A stretch of DNA of 17,744 bases from assembly GCA_039810245.1 (NCBI GenBank), contig JBDHWQ010000038.1:1-17744 (forward strand). The letters are read 5' to 3'. Of the stretch, positions 8,027 to 14,691 are shown piece after piece. Position numbers and translations under genes: made by a program. Below the pieces are notes generated by a model. It had not been told where the DNA came from, ran no database searches, and was given only the letters and a program-made list of their open reading frames with translations. The DNA is from CALDSL01 sp039810245. GTDB taxonomy: Bacteria; Chloroflexota; Anaerolineae; Anaerolineales; Anaerolineaceae. Position 1 is the first letter of the stretch. Each line of letters opens with the position of its first letter.

Positions 8027-9442
8027 TTATTTCTTTCTCGAAAAAAATATGACCAGGAACAACCCAAAGATGATACTGGCGCCGATTCCCCACCCCACGT
8101 AGGCGTTGAGGTTGGCCTCCGCTACCTGCGGCGTGGCCGTAGCGGCTGCCGCGGTGATGGTGGGGTGCAGCGTGTTCGTCGGGTTGGGCGTCACGGTGAC
8201 GGTGGGCGTCTCGGTTGGCGGGCCGGGTGTGGGCGTTTCGGTGGCCGGCGGAGTCACCATCAGCAGGACCTTCTGCTCGGGCATGATGATCGAGGCGGCG
8301 TTGAGGTTGTTCCACGCCATCAGCTCATTGAGCGGCACCTGGTACAGGTCGGCGATCCACGACAGCGTCTGCCCGCTCTGCACGGTGTGGTAATAGCGCC
8401 CATCGGCGGCGGGGGTCAGGCGCTCAATGGGCGTCAGCGGGCGCGGGGTGGGTGTGGGCGTGAAATTGCCGGCGTAAATCACCAGCTTTTGACCGATCTG
8501 CAGCGGCCAATCGAGTTGGATGCCGTTGAGCGCCAGGATCGTTTCCACCGGCACTTTATACGCGGCGGCAATGGTGCTGAGCGTGTTATACAGCGCCACG
8601 GTGTGGATGATGCGCCCATCGGCGTCGGGCGTGGCGGGCTGGATCATACCCATCGGCGTGGGCGTGGCAAAGCCAACCGTATCCTTGCCGGGGATAAACA
8701 GCTTTTGCCCGATCTGCAGCTTGCTATCTTTGGAGATGTTGTTCCAGGTCTCGATGTCTTTGATCGTCACCTGGTAGGCCACGGCGATGGCCCAGAATGA
8801 CTGCCCGGCTTCGACGGTGTGGAAAACCTTGCCGTCCGCGTCGGGTGTGGCGATCTTGACCGGCATGATGAGCTGCGAGATGGTGCTGGGGCGGTCAGGG
8901 TTCGTGGCGTTGCTGCCCGGCTTTGACGGCGAGCTGGAAGGCGAGCGATACTCGCCGCAGGCCTGCGACGAGGTATACGCCGCCTGGAGCACGTAGTACG
9001 TCATACCATTAGACGAGCGCGCGATGCCCGCGCCCACGTGACAGTAAGCCGGGTTGACCGCCGGGATCATATGCGAATCGTCGGCCCACACCACCATGAT
9101 TTCGTCGATACTCATATTGCCGGCGGCGAAGTTCTCCGTCCCCCAGACCTTCGCGCCGCCGCCGTATCCGGCGGACTGCAGGCGCCCGGAAACATCGCCA
9201 ATATGCCACGACATCTGGTTGTCGGCCATAATCTGGGCCGTGTTCTGCGCTACCGCGTCGATAATCGGGTCCTCGATCAGCGCCGGCAGCCCGTAGGACG
9301 TGCGCAGGGTGTTCATGGCGATGATCAGGTCGTAGGCGGTGACTTCAGCCTGCGGGGCAGCCGTGCCCGCCGCGGTGGGCCGCAGCAGCGCCGCCAGGGC
9401 GATCAGGATCATCAGCCAGCGGGGGAAATGTTTTTGGCTCAC
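8027..9442 (-). CDS. Surface-anchored CAP/SCP-domain protein with three LysM repeats
   Basis: A 471-residue secreted protein, probably held at the membrane and bound to the cell wall. Residues 1-30 form a signal peptide (KHFPR then a hydrophobic core). The CAP/SCP domain (about 37-158) keeps the cleft residues His80, Glu103 (TENFAAG) and His124. Three LysM modules, at about 207-251, 279-323 and 351-396, bind N-acetylglucosamine polymers such as peptidoglycan; each follows a short TPDADG-like lead-in. A Thr/Pro-rich stalk (397-440) leads to a C-terminal helix (449-467) ending RKK. The function is unknown; CAP proteins in bacteria are linked to wall or spore roles. I chose GTG at 9442: it gives a proper signal peptide and lies seven bases after a perfect TATAAT. 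The frame open to 9556 crosses that promoter and a REP-like repeat. An alternative start is the ATG ten codons on. Confidence 0.85.
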   Translation of the reverse strand: MSQKHFPRWLMILIALAALLRPTAAGTAAPQAEVTAYDLIIAMNTLRTSYGLPALIEDPIIDAVAQNTAQIMADNQMSWHIGDVSGRLQSAGYGGGAKVWGTENFAAGNMSIDEIMVVWADDSHMIPAVNPAYCHVGAGIARSSNGMTYYVLQAAYTSSQACGEYRSPSSSPSKPGSNATNPDRPSTISQLIMPVKIATPDADGKVFHTVEAGQSFWAIAVAYQVTIKDIETWNNISKDSKLQIGQKLFIPGKDTVGFATPTPMGMIQPATPDADGRIIHTVALYNTLSTIAAAYKVPVETILALNGIQLDWPLQIGQKLVIYAGNFTPTPTPRPLTPIERLTPAADGRYYHTVQSGQTLSWIADLYQVPLNELMAWNNLNAASIIMPEQKVLLMVTPPATETPTPGPPTETPTVTVTPNPTNTLHPTITAAAATATPQVAEANLNAYVGWGIGASIIFGLFLVIFFSRKK

Positions 9443-9477
9443 GCTGCTTATTATACCGGGTGAATCCAGGGTTGCAA
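9443..9477 (-). promoter_or_regulatory. Sigma70-type promoter placing the transcript start at the GTG (leaderless CAP/LysM gene)
   Basis: On the minus strand TTGCAA (9472-9477), a 16-base spacer and a perfect TATAAT (9450-9455) are followed by AAGCAGC and then GTG. The normal 7-base distance from -10 to +1 puts the first transcribed base on the start codon, and no ribosome-binding site fits in front. The same arrangement precedes gatC. Confidence 0.65.
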
Positions 9478-9528
9478 ATATGTACGAAATTCCGAGCGAT
9501 CGCGGGGGAGTTTGGAAATTTTTATACT

Positions 9529-9578
9529 CGTTCCCACGCTCTGCGTGGGAACGCAATTGGTTGGACGCTCCGCGTCCA
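9529..9578. repeat. REP-like double hairpin repeat
   Basis: Two adjacent perfect hairpins: CGTTCCCACGC-TCT-GCGTGGGAACG (9529-9553) and TGGACGC-TCC-GCGTCCA (9562-9578). The first motif is a widespread bacterial dispersed repeat, familiar from spurious translations such as PRRAWERV or SHAERGNE; both peptides occur if this stretch is translated. It is non-coding and lies upstream of the CAP/LysM promoter. Confidence 0.75.
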
Positions 9579-9656
9579 GGCGGGTCGAAGGTGACATCCA
9601 GTCAGGCATACAGGGCGCGGAGTGGCTTTTTCATGATCAGTGCTCATCCCCTCCCC

Positions 9657-9737
9657 CTCCCCCAAAACGAAAAACAGTTTTGGGGGAGAGAAAGCTGGCA
9701 ACCCTCCCCCCAAAAGCGTACTTCCTTTTGGGGGGAG
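9657..9737. repeat. Tandem pair of C/G-rich hairpins
   Basis: Two perfect hairpins lie in tandem: CTCCCCCAAAAC with its complement around an 8-base loop (9657-9688), and CTCCCCCCAAAAG with its complement around an 8-base loop (9704-9737). They share a design but differ in loop and stem, so they look like related repeat units. They lie 60-140 bases beyond the gatA stop and may serve as its 3' end, although no T-run follows. The 355-base gap 9443-9797 otherwise holds only the REP-like unit and the CAP/LysM promoter. Confidence 0.6.
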
Positions 9738-9797
9738 TTAGAGGGGGGCGCGCCTGCTCGAAAAGCACCCTACAATATGCCCTGGTTCTGGCCGAAA

Positions 9798-11276
9798 TTA
9801 TTGGGCGGGCGGCCTTCTCAAATGCCAATCCGTGGTCTGCTGGTAGGCGTGCGCGGCGCGCAGCAGCGTCTCCTCGGCAAACGGCGCGGCCATGAGCTGC
9901 ATCCCCACCGGCAGCCCGGCCGCATCCTGCCCCACCGGAAAGGCCAGCCCGGGCACGCCGGCCAGGTTGGCCGGCAGCGTGAACACGTCTTCCAGGTACA
10001 TGGCCAGCGGATCTTCGCTGTGCTCGCCGAAGCGGAAGGCGGTACTGGGCGCTACCGGCGCGGCGATCACATCCACATCCACAAACGCAGCCTCGAAATC
10101 GGCGCGGATCAGCGTGCGTACCTTCTGCGCCTGGGCGTAATAAGCATCATAATACCCGGCTGACAGCGCATACGTGCCCAGCATAATGCGCCGCTTCACC
10201 TCGGCTCCAAAGCGCTCGCCACGCGTGCGCCGGAACATCTCGGCCACGCTCGCGCTGCTATCGCGCGGGCCATAACGCACCCCGTCAAAGCGCGCCAGGT
10301 TGGCAGACGCTTCAGCCGGGGCGATCAGGTAATACACCGGCAGAGCATACCCGGTGTGTGGCAGCGAGACCCGCCGCACGTTTGCCCCCAGCGCTTGCAT
10401 CTGCGCTACCGCCGCGCGTACCGAAGCTTCCACTTCCGGCTGGATGCCATCGATGAAGTATTCATCTGGCACGCCAATGCGCAGCCCGCGCAGGTCTCCA
10501 GCCCCCAGAGCAATCTGCGGCACAGACCGCTGCGCGCTGGTCGCGTCCAGCGGATCGTATCCGGCCATGACCGCGAACACTGGCGTCAGGTCGGCAGCGC
10601 TGCGCGCAAAGACGCCCACGCTGTCCAGCGACGAACCGTAGGCGATCAGGCCGAACCGCGAGCAGCGCCCGTAGGTAGGTTTCAACCCGGTGATGCCGCA
10701 AAAGGCCGCCGGCTGGCGCACGCTGCCGCCGGTATCGCTGCCCAGGGCGGCCGGGACCATGCCTGCCGCTACCGCCGCCGCGCTGCCGCCCGAGGAGCCG
10801 CCCGGCACGCGCGCTGTATCCCACGGGTTGCGCGTTGGCCCATAAGCCGAATTCTCAGTGGTTGAGCCCATAGCAAATTCGTCGGTGTTGGTCTTGCCGG
10901 TAATCACCATGCCCGCGGCGCGCAGACGCGCCACGGTGGTTGCGGTGTACGGCGGGCGGAAGCCTTCGAGGATGCGCGAGCCGGCGGTGCACGGCAGCCC
11001 TTCAACGGCCAGCACGTCCTTCACCGCCAGCGGCAGCCCCAGCAGCGCCGGCAGTGGCGCCGACGAATCTTTGCGCCATGCCGCCCACTGGCGGTCGGCG
11101 GCGTCCGCCTGCTCCAGCGCCCATTCCGTGGCCAGAGTGATGTAGGCGTGCAGTCGTGGCTCCAGGCGCGCGGTTTGCTCCAGGCAGGCGGCAGTCAGCT
11201 CGCGGCTGGAGAAATCCCCGGCACGCAGTCCCGTGAGGCAGTCTTGCAGGCTAAGATCGGCCAGGTCTGCCATCAT
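9798..11276 (-). CDS. gatA: Asp-tRNA(Asn)/Glu-tRNA(Gln) amidotransferase subunit A
   Basis: The glutaminase subunit of GatCAB in the cytoplasm. It frees ammonia from glutamine so that misacylated Glu-tRNA(Gln) or Asp-tRNA(Asn) can be amidated. At 492 residues it has the normal length. The amidase-signature Ser-cisSer-Lys triad is intact: Lys86 (PLAVKD), Ser161 (PGGSSGGSAAAVAAG) and nucleophile Ser185 (GSDTGGSVRQPAAFCG), with the same spacing as in characterised GatA proteins. GKTNTDEFAMGSTTENSAYG and the C-terminal LPANLAGVPG also mark GatA instead of a general amidase. The ATG at 11276 overlaps the gatC stop as ATGA; a second ATG follows directly and either could be used. gatB is not adjacent and must lie elsewhere. 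Confidence 0.96.
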   Translation of the reverse strand: MMADLADLSLQDCLTGLRAGDFSSRELTAACLEQTARLEPRLHAYITLATEWALEQADAADRQWAAWRKDSSAPLPALLGLPLAVKDVLAVEGLPCTAGSRILEGFRPPYTATTVARLRAAGMVITGKTNTDEFAMGSTTENSAYGPTRNPWDTARVPGGSSGGSAAAVAAGMVPAALGSDTGGSVRQPAAFCGITGLKPTYGRCSRFGLIAYGSSLDSVGVFARSAADLTPVFAVMAGYDPLDATSAQRSVPQIALGAGDLRGLRIGVPDEYFIDGIQPEVEASVRAAVAQMQALGANVRRVSLPHTGYALPVYYLIAPAEASANLARFDGVRYGPRDSSASVAEMFRRTRGERFGAEVKRRIMLGTYALSAGYYDAYYAQAQKVRTLIRADFEAAFVDVDVIAAPVAPSTAFRFGEHSEDPLAMYLEDVFTLPANLAGVPGLAFPVGQDAAGLPVGMQLMAAPFAEETLLRAAHAYQQTTDWHLRRPPAQ

Positions 11277-11587
11277 TCATCCGCGCCCGGCAGCGTCGCC
11301 GCGCCAAGCGCCGGCGGCACGTGAAACTGCGCATCCGTCACCGCGGGGGCATTTTCCAGCAGGCGCTCGCGTGGCAGCCCGGGCCGGGCTTCATCCGCGC
11401 GCAGATCCGGCGCCAGCGCCAGCGCGCTGGCAGTAGGCGGCACGCCGCTGGTATCCAGCGCTTGCAGGCGCGCGGCATATTCGAGGATATCCGAAAGCTG
11501 GCGCTGGTAGCGTTCGATTTCTTCGGCGCTCAGATCCAGCCGCGCCAGGGCGGCGATATGCTCCACTTCTTCGCGTGTGAGGCTCAT
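11273..11587 (-). CDS. gatC: Asp-tRNA(Asn)/Glu-tRNA(Gln) amidotransferase subunit C
   Basis: A small 104-residue subunit that wraps around GatA and holds it to GatB. Family motifs run through its length: VEHIAALARLDLS at 9-21, the helix with QLSDILEY, LDTSGVPPT, a region equivalent to LRADEARPGLPRE, and ENAPAVTDAQFHVP near the C-terminus. The C-terminal 13 residues extend slightly beyond the usual end. First gene of gatC-gatA, translationally coupled by a 4-base overlap. The ATG at 11587 has no Shine-Dalgarno sequence and lies seven bases after TATAAT, so its mRNA is probably leaderless. Confidence 0.95.
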   Translation of the reverse strand: MSLTREEVEHIAALARLDLSAEEIERYQRQLSDILEYAARLQALDTSGVPPTASALALAPDLRADEARPGLPRERLLENAPAVTDAQFHVPPALGAATLPGADE

Positions 11588-11622
11588 GCGCGAAATTATA
11601 GCAGTATTTCCGCCTTACCCAA
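11588..11622 (-). promoter_or_regulatory. Extended -10 promoter of gatCA, probable leaderless transcript
   Basis: The minus strand reads TGCTATAAT (hexamer at 11595-11600, perfect, with TGn extension), then TTCGCGC, then the gatC ATG. Upstream, TTGGGT sits 16 bases before the -10 as a weak -35. The expected +1 is the A of ATG. The promoter partly overlaps the 3' end of the membrane-protein gene that stops at 11615. Confidence 0.7.
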
Positions 11623-13519
11623 ACGAGGCAATCACCCCCAGCAGGGTCATAGCCAGCACGATCAGCCCGAAGATGCCGCCCAACACCGCGCCGGTCACCG
11701 CCCAGGGGTTGGTGGTCTGCTGCGGGCGCACTTCCTGACCCTCGGCCAGCTCGCGCAGCGCGCGGGCGCTGTCCTGCGCCAGCTCGCGCAGGCTGCGCGG
11801 CACCGCGCCCAACCACACCCAGCCTTCCACCGGCTGTGGCACCACCAGCCGCCGGCCTTCAAACTCGTCCAGCCACGAGCGCAGCGCCGGGCTGGGGCGC
11901 AGCGCTTCTTCGCCGGTCAGCACCACCGCCCTGCTCTTAAGCAGCTCGTCAGCCGGCGGACCGCTGGCCGCGCGGTGCACCACGATGGGCATGCGTGGCG
12001 CGCTGCGCTGCAAGGCCTGCACCAGCTCTACCGCGAAACGCTCGTCCGCGCCCTGCACGATCAGCACCGGGAACTGCGCGTGGCGCTGGGTCAGTGAGCG
12101 CTGCGCCGCGCGCCCATCGGCGCGCAGGGCGTTGAGGTGGTAGGCCAGCCAGATCACGAATAACACCAGCGCCGCCAGCCAGTCGAGCGCGCTGCGGGTG
12201 AAGTTGGCCGGGGTATTGCCCAGCAGGCGCTGGAACAGCAGGTACAGCAGCCAGCCCGCGGTAACCATGCTGCCCACCACGGTGGCAAACATCACCAGGT
12301 ACAGGTAACCCTTGCGCAGCGTCGAGCGCCGCGCGTGGTCGCCGGGGTCATCATCACGGGCGGCCTCGGCCTGCGCCTTGCGCCAGTGCCACAGCCACAG
12401 TGGTACGCCAATCAAGATGGCGGTCAGCTCACTGGCCAGGCCGGACTGCAGGACGCGCAGGTTGGTGTACAGGTCGAACTGCACGCGAATGATGTATTGC
12501 AGGATGCCCAGCACGCCGATGAAGGTGACCACATTGCCTACCAGCGCCAGGAAGTAGGTATATCCGCGTTGAAAGGCCGCGCGGCGCGTCTCATCGGGCA
12601 CGGCGGCCAGGGCACGCGCCAGCTCACGGCTGTAATAGGCCCACACCATCGCCGCAGGGATCAGGGTGGACAACGCCCCGGCAATCCGGTACAGGAAGCC
12701 GCTCCAGCCTTCCAGCCCCAACAGAATTTCGATGCCCTGGCGCAGCACGCTGGCCCCAGATGCCAGCGATACCAGTACACCCGAAAGCGCCAGCAGGTAC
12801 AGCAGCGCCAGCCGCAGCAGCGAGCGGCGCTCTGCCGGCTGATCCGCGCCTTGCTGCCAGGCGCGCCAGTTCCACGCCCACACCGGCCCGCCCACCAGCG
12901 CCAGCGCCAGCCCGTTGGGCAGCATGGCGCTGCTCTGGCCGCCCAAAATATAGTACAGCAGCAGGCGCACGCCGGCAGTCAACATCAGCAGGCCATAGAC
13001 GATCCAGATGGCGCGGTATAACCGGCGTTCCTCGTCCAGTGTGCTGCCCGGCAGGTTCGCGCGCCAGTCATCGCGCAGCACGCGCAGGAAATACAGGTAC
13101 ACCACCCCGTTGGCGACGATGGAGATCAGGTTATCCAGCGTGGTTTGTTGGCCGCCGACCACGGCCTGCGTGAACGCACCATCGAACCAGCCCAGCAGCA
13201 GCCGCGAAACAATCGCGAGCAGCGACTGCACTACCGGGATCATGGTCGCCAGCAGCGTGGCATACAGGAACACGCCACGCACGCGGCTGGCGCGTTCATC
13301 GTCGTCGCGCGCCGCATCGCGCTGCGCCATCCACCAGTGCAGCACGAAGATCGGCAGCCCCACCAGCACCAGCGCCAGCCCGCTGGCCAGCAGGTCGGTA
13401 CCCTGCAATCGCGCCGCCGGGCTGAGGATGTTGCGCGCCAGGTTGATCACACCCCACAGGGCGATCTCCAGGCTGACCAGGGATACCGCGTACAGGTACA
13501 TGCGCCGCACAGTTCGCAT
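11615..13519 (-). CDS. Multi-spanning membrane protein, DUF5671-like repeats with soluble C-terminal region
   Basis: A 634-residue protein of unknown function. Residues 1-465 contain about twelve or more hydrophobic helices arranged as recurring blocks: a basic RR.Y.Y start, helices, then a Trp-rich loop (FVLHWWMAQRDAARDDDE, VWAWNWRAWQQ, LWLWHWRKAQAEAARDDD), which indicates internal duplication. This resembles the DUF5671 family, which I recall mostly from Chloroflexota; the assignment is from memory. Residues 466-605 are soluble with alternating strand/helix character (FPVLIVQGADERF, MPIVVHRA, SRAVVLTGEEAL), and a last helix (607-632) ends the protein. The ATG at 13519 has GGGAG close upstream and its own promoter; the frame open to 13618 is upstream noise. 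It ends 27 bases before gatC but is transcribed separately. Confidence 0.75.
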   Translation of the reverse strand: MRTVRRMYLYAVSLVSLEIALWGVINLARNILSPAARLQGTDLLASGLALVLVGLPIFVLHWWMAQRDAARDDDERASRVRGVFLYATLLATMIPVVQSLLAIVSRLLLGWFDGAFTQAVVGGQQTTLDNLISIVANGVVYLYFLRVLRDDWRANLPGSTLDEERRLYRAIWIVYGLLMLTAGVRLLLYYILGGQSSAMLPNGLALALVGGPVWAWNWRAWQQGADQPAERRSLLRLALLYLLALSGVLVSLASGASVLRQGIEILLGLEGWSGFLYRIAGALSTLIPAAMVWAYYSRELARALAAVPDETRRAAFQRGYTYFLALVGNVVTFIGVLGILQYIIRVQFDLYTNLRVLQSGLASELTAILIGVPLWLWHWRKAQAEAARDDDPGDHARRSTLRKGYLYLVMFATVVGSMVTAGWLLYLLFQRLLGNTPANFTRSALDWLAALVLFVIWLAYHLNALRADGRAAQRSLTQRHAQFPVLIVQGADERFAVELVQALQRSAPRMPIVVHRAASGPPADELLKSRAVVLTGEEALRPSPALRSWLDEFEGRRLVVPQPVEGWVWLGAVPRSLRELAQDSARALRELAEGQEVRPQQTTNPWAVTGAVLGGIFGLIVLAMTLLGVIASFG

Positions 13520-13555
13520 AGATGCTCCCACATTGCCATAATGGACTTCCAGTAA

Positions 13556-13585
13556 AGTATACCGATTTTCTAACCCGCAGGGCAA
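13556..13585 (-). promoter_or_regulatory. Sigma70-type promoter of the DUF5671-like gene
   Basis: On the minus strand TTGCCC (plus 13580-13585), an 18-base spacer, then TATACT (plus 13556-13561), 5 of 6 to the -10 consensus. Transcription would begin near 13549, leaving about 30 bases of leader with a GGGAG ribosome site before the ATG at 13519. Confidence 0.55.
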
Positions 13586-13633
13586 ATCCAGGGCCTCTAC
13601 ATGCGCGGCCCGCCCCACGCGGGGCAGACGCCT

Positions 13634-13674
13634 TTGCAGAACTGCAATCGAAACCCGATTCGACAGCCGGCCGG
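13634..13674. repeat. Cluster of three short palindromes
   Basis: Three dyads lie side by side: TTGCAGAACTGCAA (13634-13647, perfect arms around AA), TCGAA-N6-TTCGA (13648-13663), and CCGGCCGG (13667-13674). They lie between the minus-strand promoter of the membrane-protein gene and the plus-strand lipoprotein remnant, so they could be operators for either. The regulator is unknown. Confidence 0.35.
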
Positions 13675-13714
13675 TTGTGCAATGCGAGAAAATCTTCCGC
13701 CTTGCGGTGCGCCT

Positions 13715-13927
13715 ATGAAAATCCGTTTGCGCCTGTCCCTGTTTGTGTTAACCCTGCTGGCTGCGTGCCAACCCGCTTCAGCTAACGTGGATGCCAGGGC
13801 GAGGCTTCAGGTCTATGGATTGCGCACGCGGTTCCTCTTGCCTCGCTCCTACGGGAAAACAAATTGGGCTTACGGCTTCGTCGGCAGATTGTCCGGCGGG
13901 TACCAGTTGTACGACCAGAACGGGTAG
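13715..13927 (+). pseudogene. Probable remnant of a lipoprotein gene (signal peptide plus short tail)
   Basis: The ATG at 13715 opens a 70-residue frame whose first 25 residues are a textbook lipoprotein signal: basic MKIRLRLS, a hydrophobic core, lipobox LAAC, then QPASA. After about 25 further residues the frame runs into the 3' end of the opposite-strand gene (13870-14355), overlapping it by 58 bases, and stops at 13925-13927. The tail shows no domain and its last part is just the complement of a real gene. The simplest reading is that a secreted-protein gene lost its body by deletion. There is no obvious ribosome site, and it is the only plus-strand frame in this half of the window that looks coding. 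Alternatively it is a genuine small lipoprotein. Confidence 0.4.
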
Positions 13928-14355
13928 GGCATCTCGCGGATTTTCCATTCGCCCCCCTGGCGTTCCAGGATGGCCACGCCCGGGTTGCGGTACACGTCGG
14001 CGAACAGCCCGCCGTTGACGTTGACCACCACCACGTCCACCTCGGCCTGGTCGCCGGTCACGCGGCTGCCGGTAATTTCCAGGCCGGCGTTGCGCTGGCT
14101 GGAAAGCTCCTCAATGCCCGCGCGGCGGAAGCGCGACAGGTCAGGCCGGTTGGGCGCATCCGCCAGGAAAGGGTAAGCTCGCTCCCAATCCTGCTCCTGC
14201 ACGGCCTGCACGTAGGCGCTGACCACGCCCTCGGGCGTGTCGGTGGGCGGCAGCAAGGCGGCATCAGCGCGCCGGACAAAATAGAAAACAATCGCCAGGA
14301 TTGCCACGATCACGATCCCGGCGATAATACCCCATAAGAATTTATCCTGTTTCAT
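13870..14355 (-). CDS. Small membrane-anchored protein with NTF2-like/DUF4878-like domain
   Basis: A 161-residue protein of unknown role. After a short basic start (MKQDK) it has one membrane helix at about 7-28 that ends FYFVRR, then an extracytoplasmic domain. The domain opens with TPEGVVSAYVQAVQEQDWERAYPFLAD, the pattern of NTF2-like DUF4878/DUF4019 proteins, and ends with a strand-rich part and GGEWKIREMPYPFW. No catalytic residues are evident. The ATG at 14355 overlaps the preceding gene's TGA by four bases, so the two are co-translated and probably work together. Its 3' end overlaps the plus-strand lipoprotein remnant. The reading frame is convincing; the domain call is tentative. Confidence 0.75.
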   Translation of the reverse strand: MKQDKFLWGIIAGIVIVAILAIVFYFVRRADAALLPPTDTPEGVVSAYVQAVQEQDWERAYPFLADAPNRPDLSRFRRAGIEELSSQRNAGLEITGSRVTGDQAEVDVVVVNVNGGLFADVYRNPGVAILERQGGEWKIREMPYPFWSYNWYPPDNLPTKP

Positions 14356-14660
14356 TCGCGTTCCAGGTACTGTTTTGCCAGCCGGCGGCAGCCGGCATCG
14401 ACGTTGGCATAGATGCGTCCGGAAAGGATGCGCAGCCCCTGCCGGCTGAAGGGTGGCACGTTGACCGGCGGGATGCGCCAGCGGCCGGGCCGGTTATGGA
14501 TCACCAGAAACGGCCCCAGGATGGGCACCAGCAAGGCCAGAATGCCCCAGAAGCAATAATGCCGCCATTCCAGCCGGCGCTGCCCCAGGTACAGCAGAGC
14601 CAGCAGTGCCATCAGAACGATATCCGCAATCAGCAGCCCGCGTAGGATCGAAGTGGTCAT
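14352..14660 (-). CDS. Small two-helix membrane protein, hypothetical
   Basis: A 102-residue protein with two predicted membrane helices, about 6-26 and 36-54, separated by the basic loop QRRLEWRHY. The second helix, CFWGILALLVPILGPFLVI, vaguely resembles the N-terminal segment of cardiolipin-synthase-type PLD proteins (PLDc_N), but no catalytic domain follows. The C-terminal 45 residues are basic and soluble, with CRRLAKQYLERE at the end. The ATG at 14660 has AAGGGTG upstream and a good promoter. First gene of a two-gene operon with the NTF2-like protein (ATGA overlap). Function unknown. Confidence 0.7.
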   Translation of the reverse strand: MTTSILRGLLIADIVLMALLALLYLGQRRLEWRHYCFWGILALLVPILGPFLVIHNRPGRWRIPPVNVPPFSRQGLRILSGRIYANVDAGCRRLAKQYLERE

Positions 14661-14691
14661 AGCACACCCTTAGCAAAGGTTTTCCCGCTTC

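Noticed and set aside
7845..8315. N-terminal extension of the nirS frame
   Set aside because: It would cross the terminator and the 3' end of the CAP/LysM gene; the lipoprotein signal and ribosome site place the start at 7844.
9443..9556. N-terminal extension of the CAP/LysM protein
   Set aside because: It includes the promoter and part of the REP-like repeat (peptide RSHAERGNE), a known source of spurious translations.
9529..9737. CRISPR-like array
   Set aside because: The hairpins differ in sequence and length and have no regular spacers, so they are REP/MITE-like repeats.
9512..9895. Small frames in the gatA-CAP/LysM gap
   Set aside because: Their peptides are translations of the REP and C/G-rich hairpins, without independent coding evidence.
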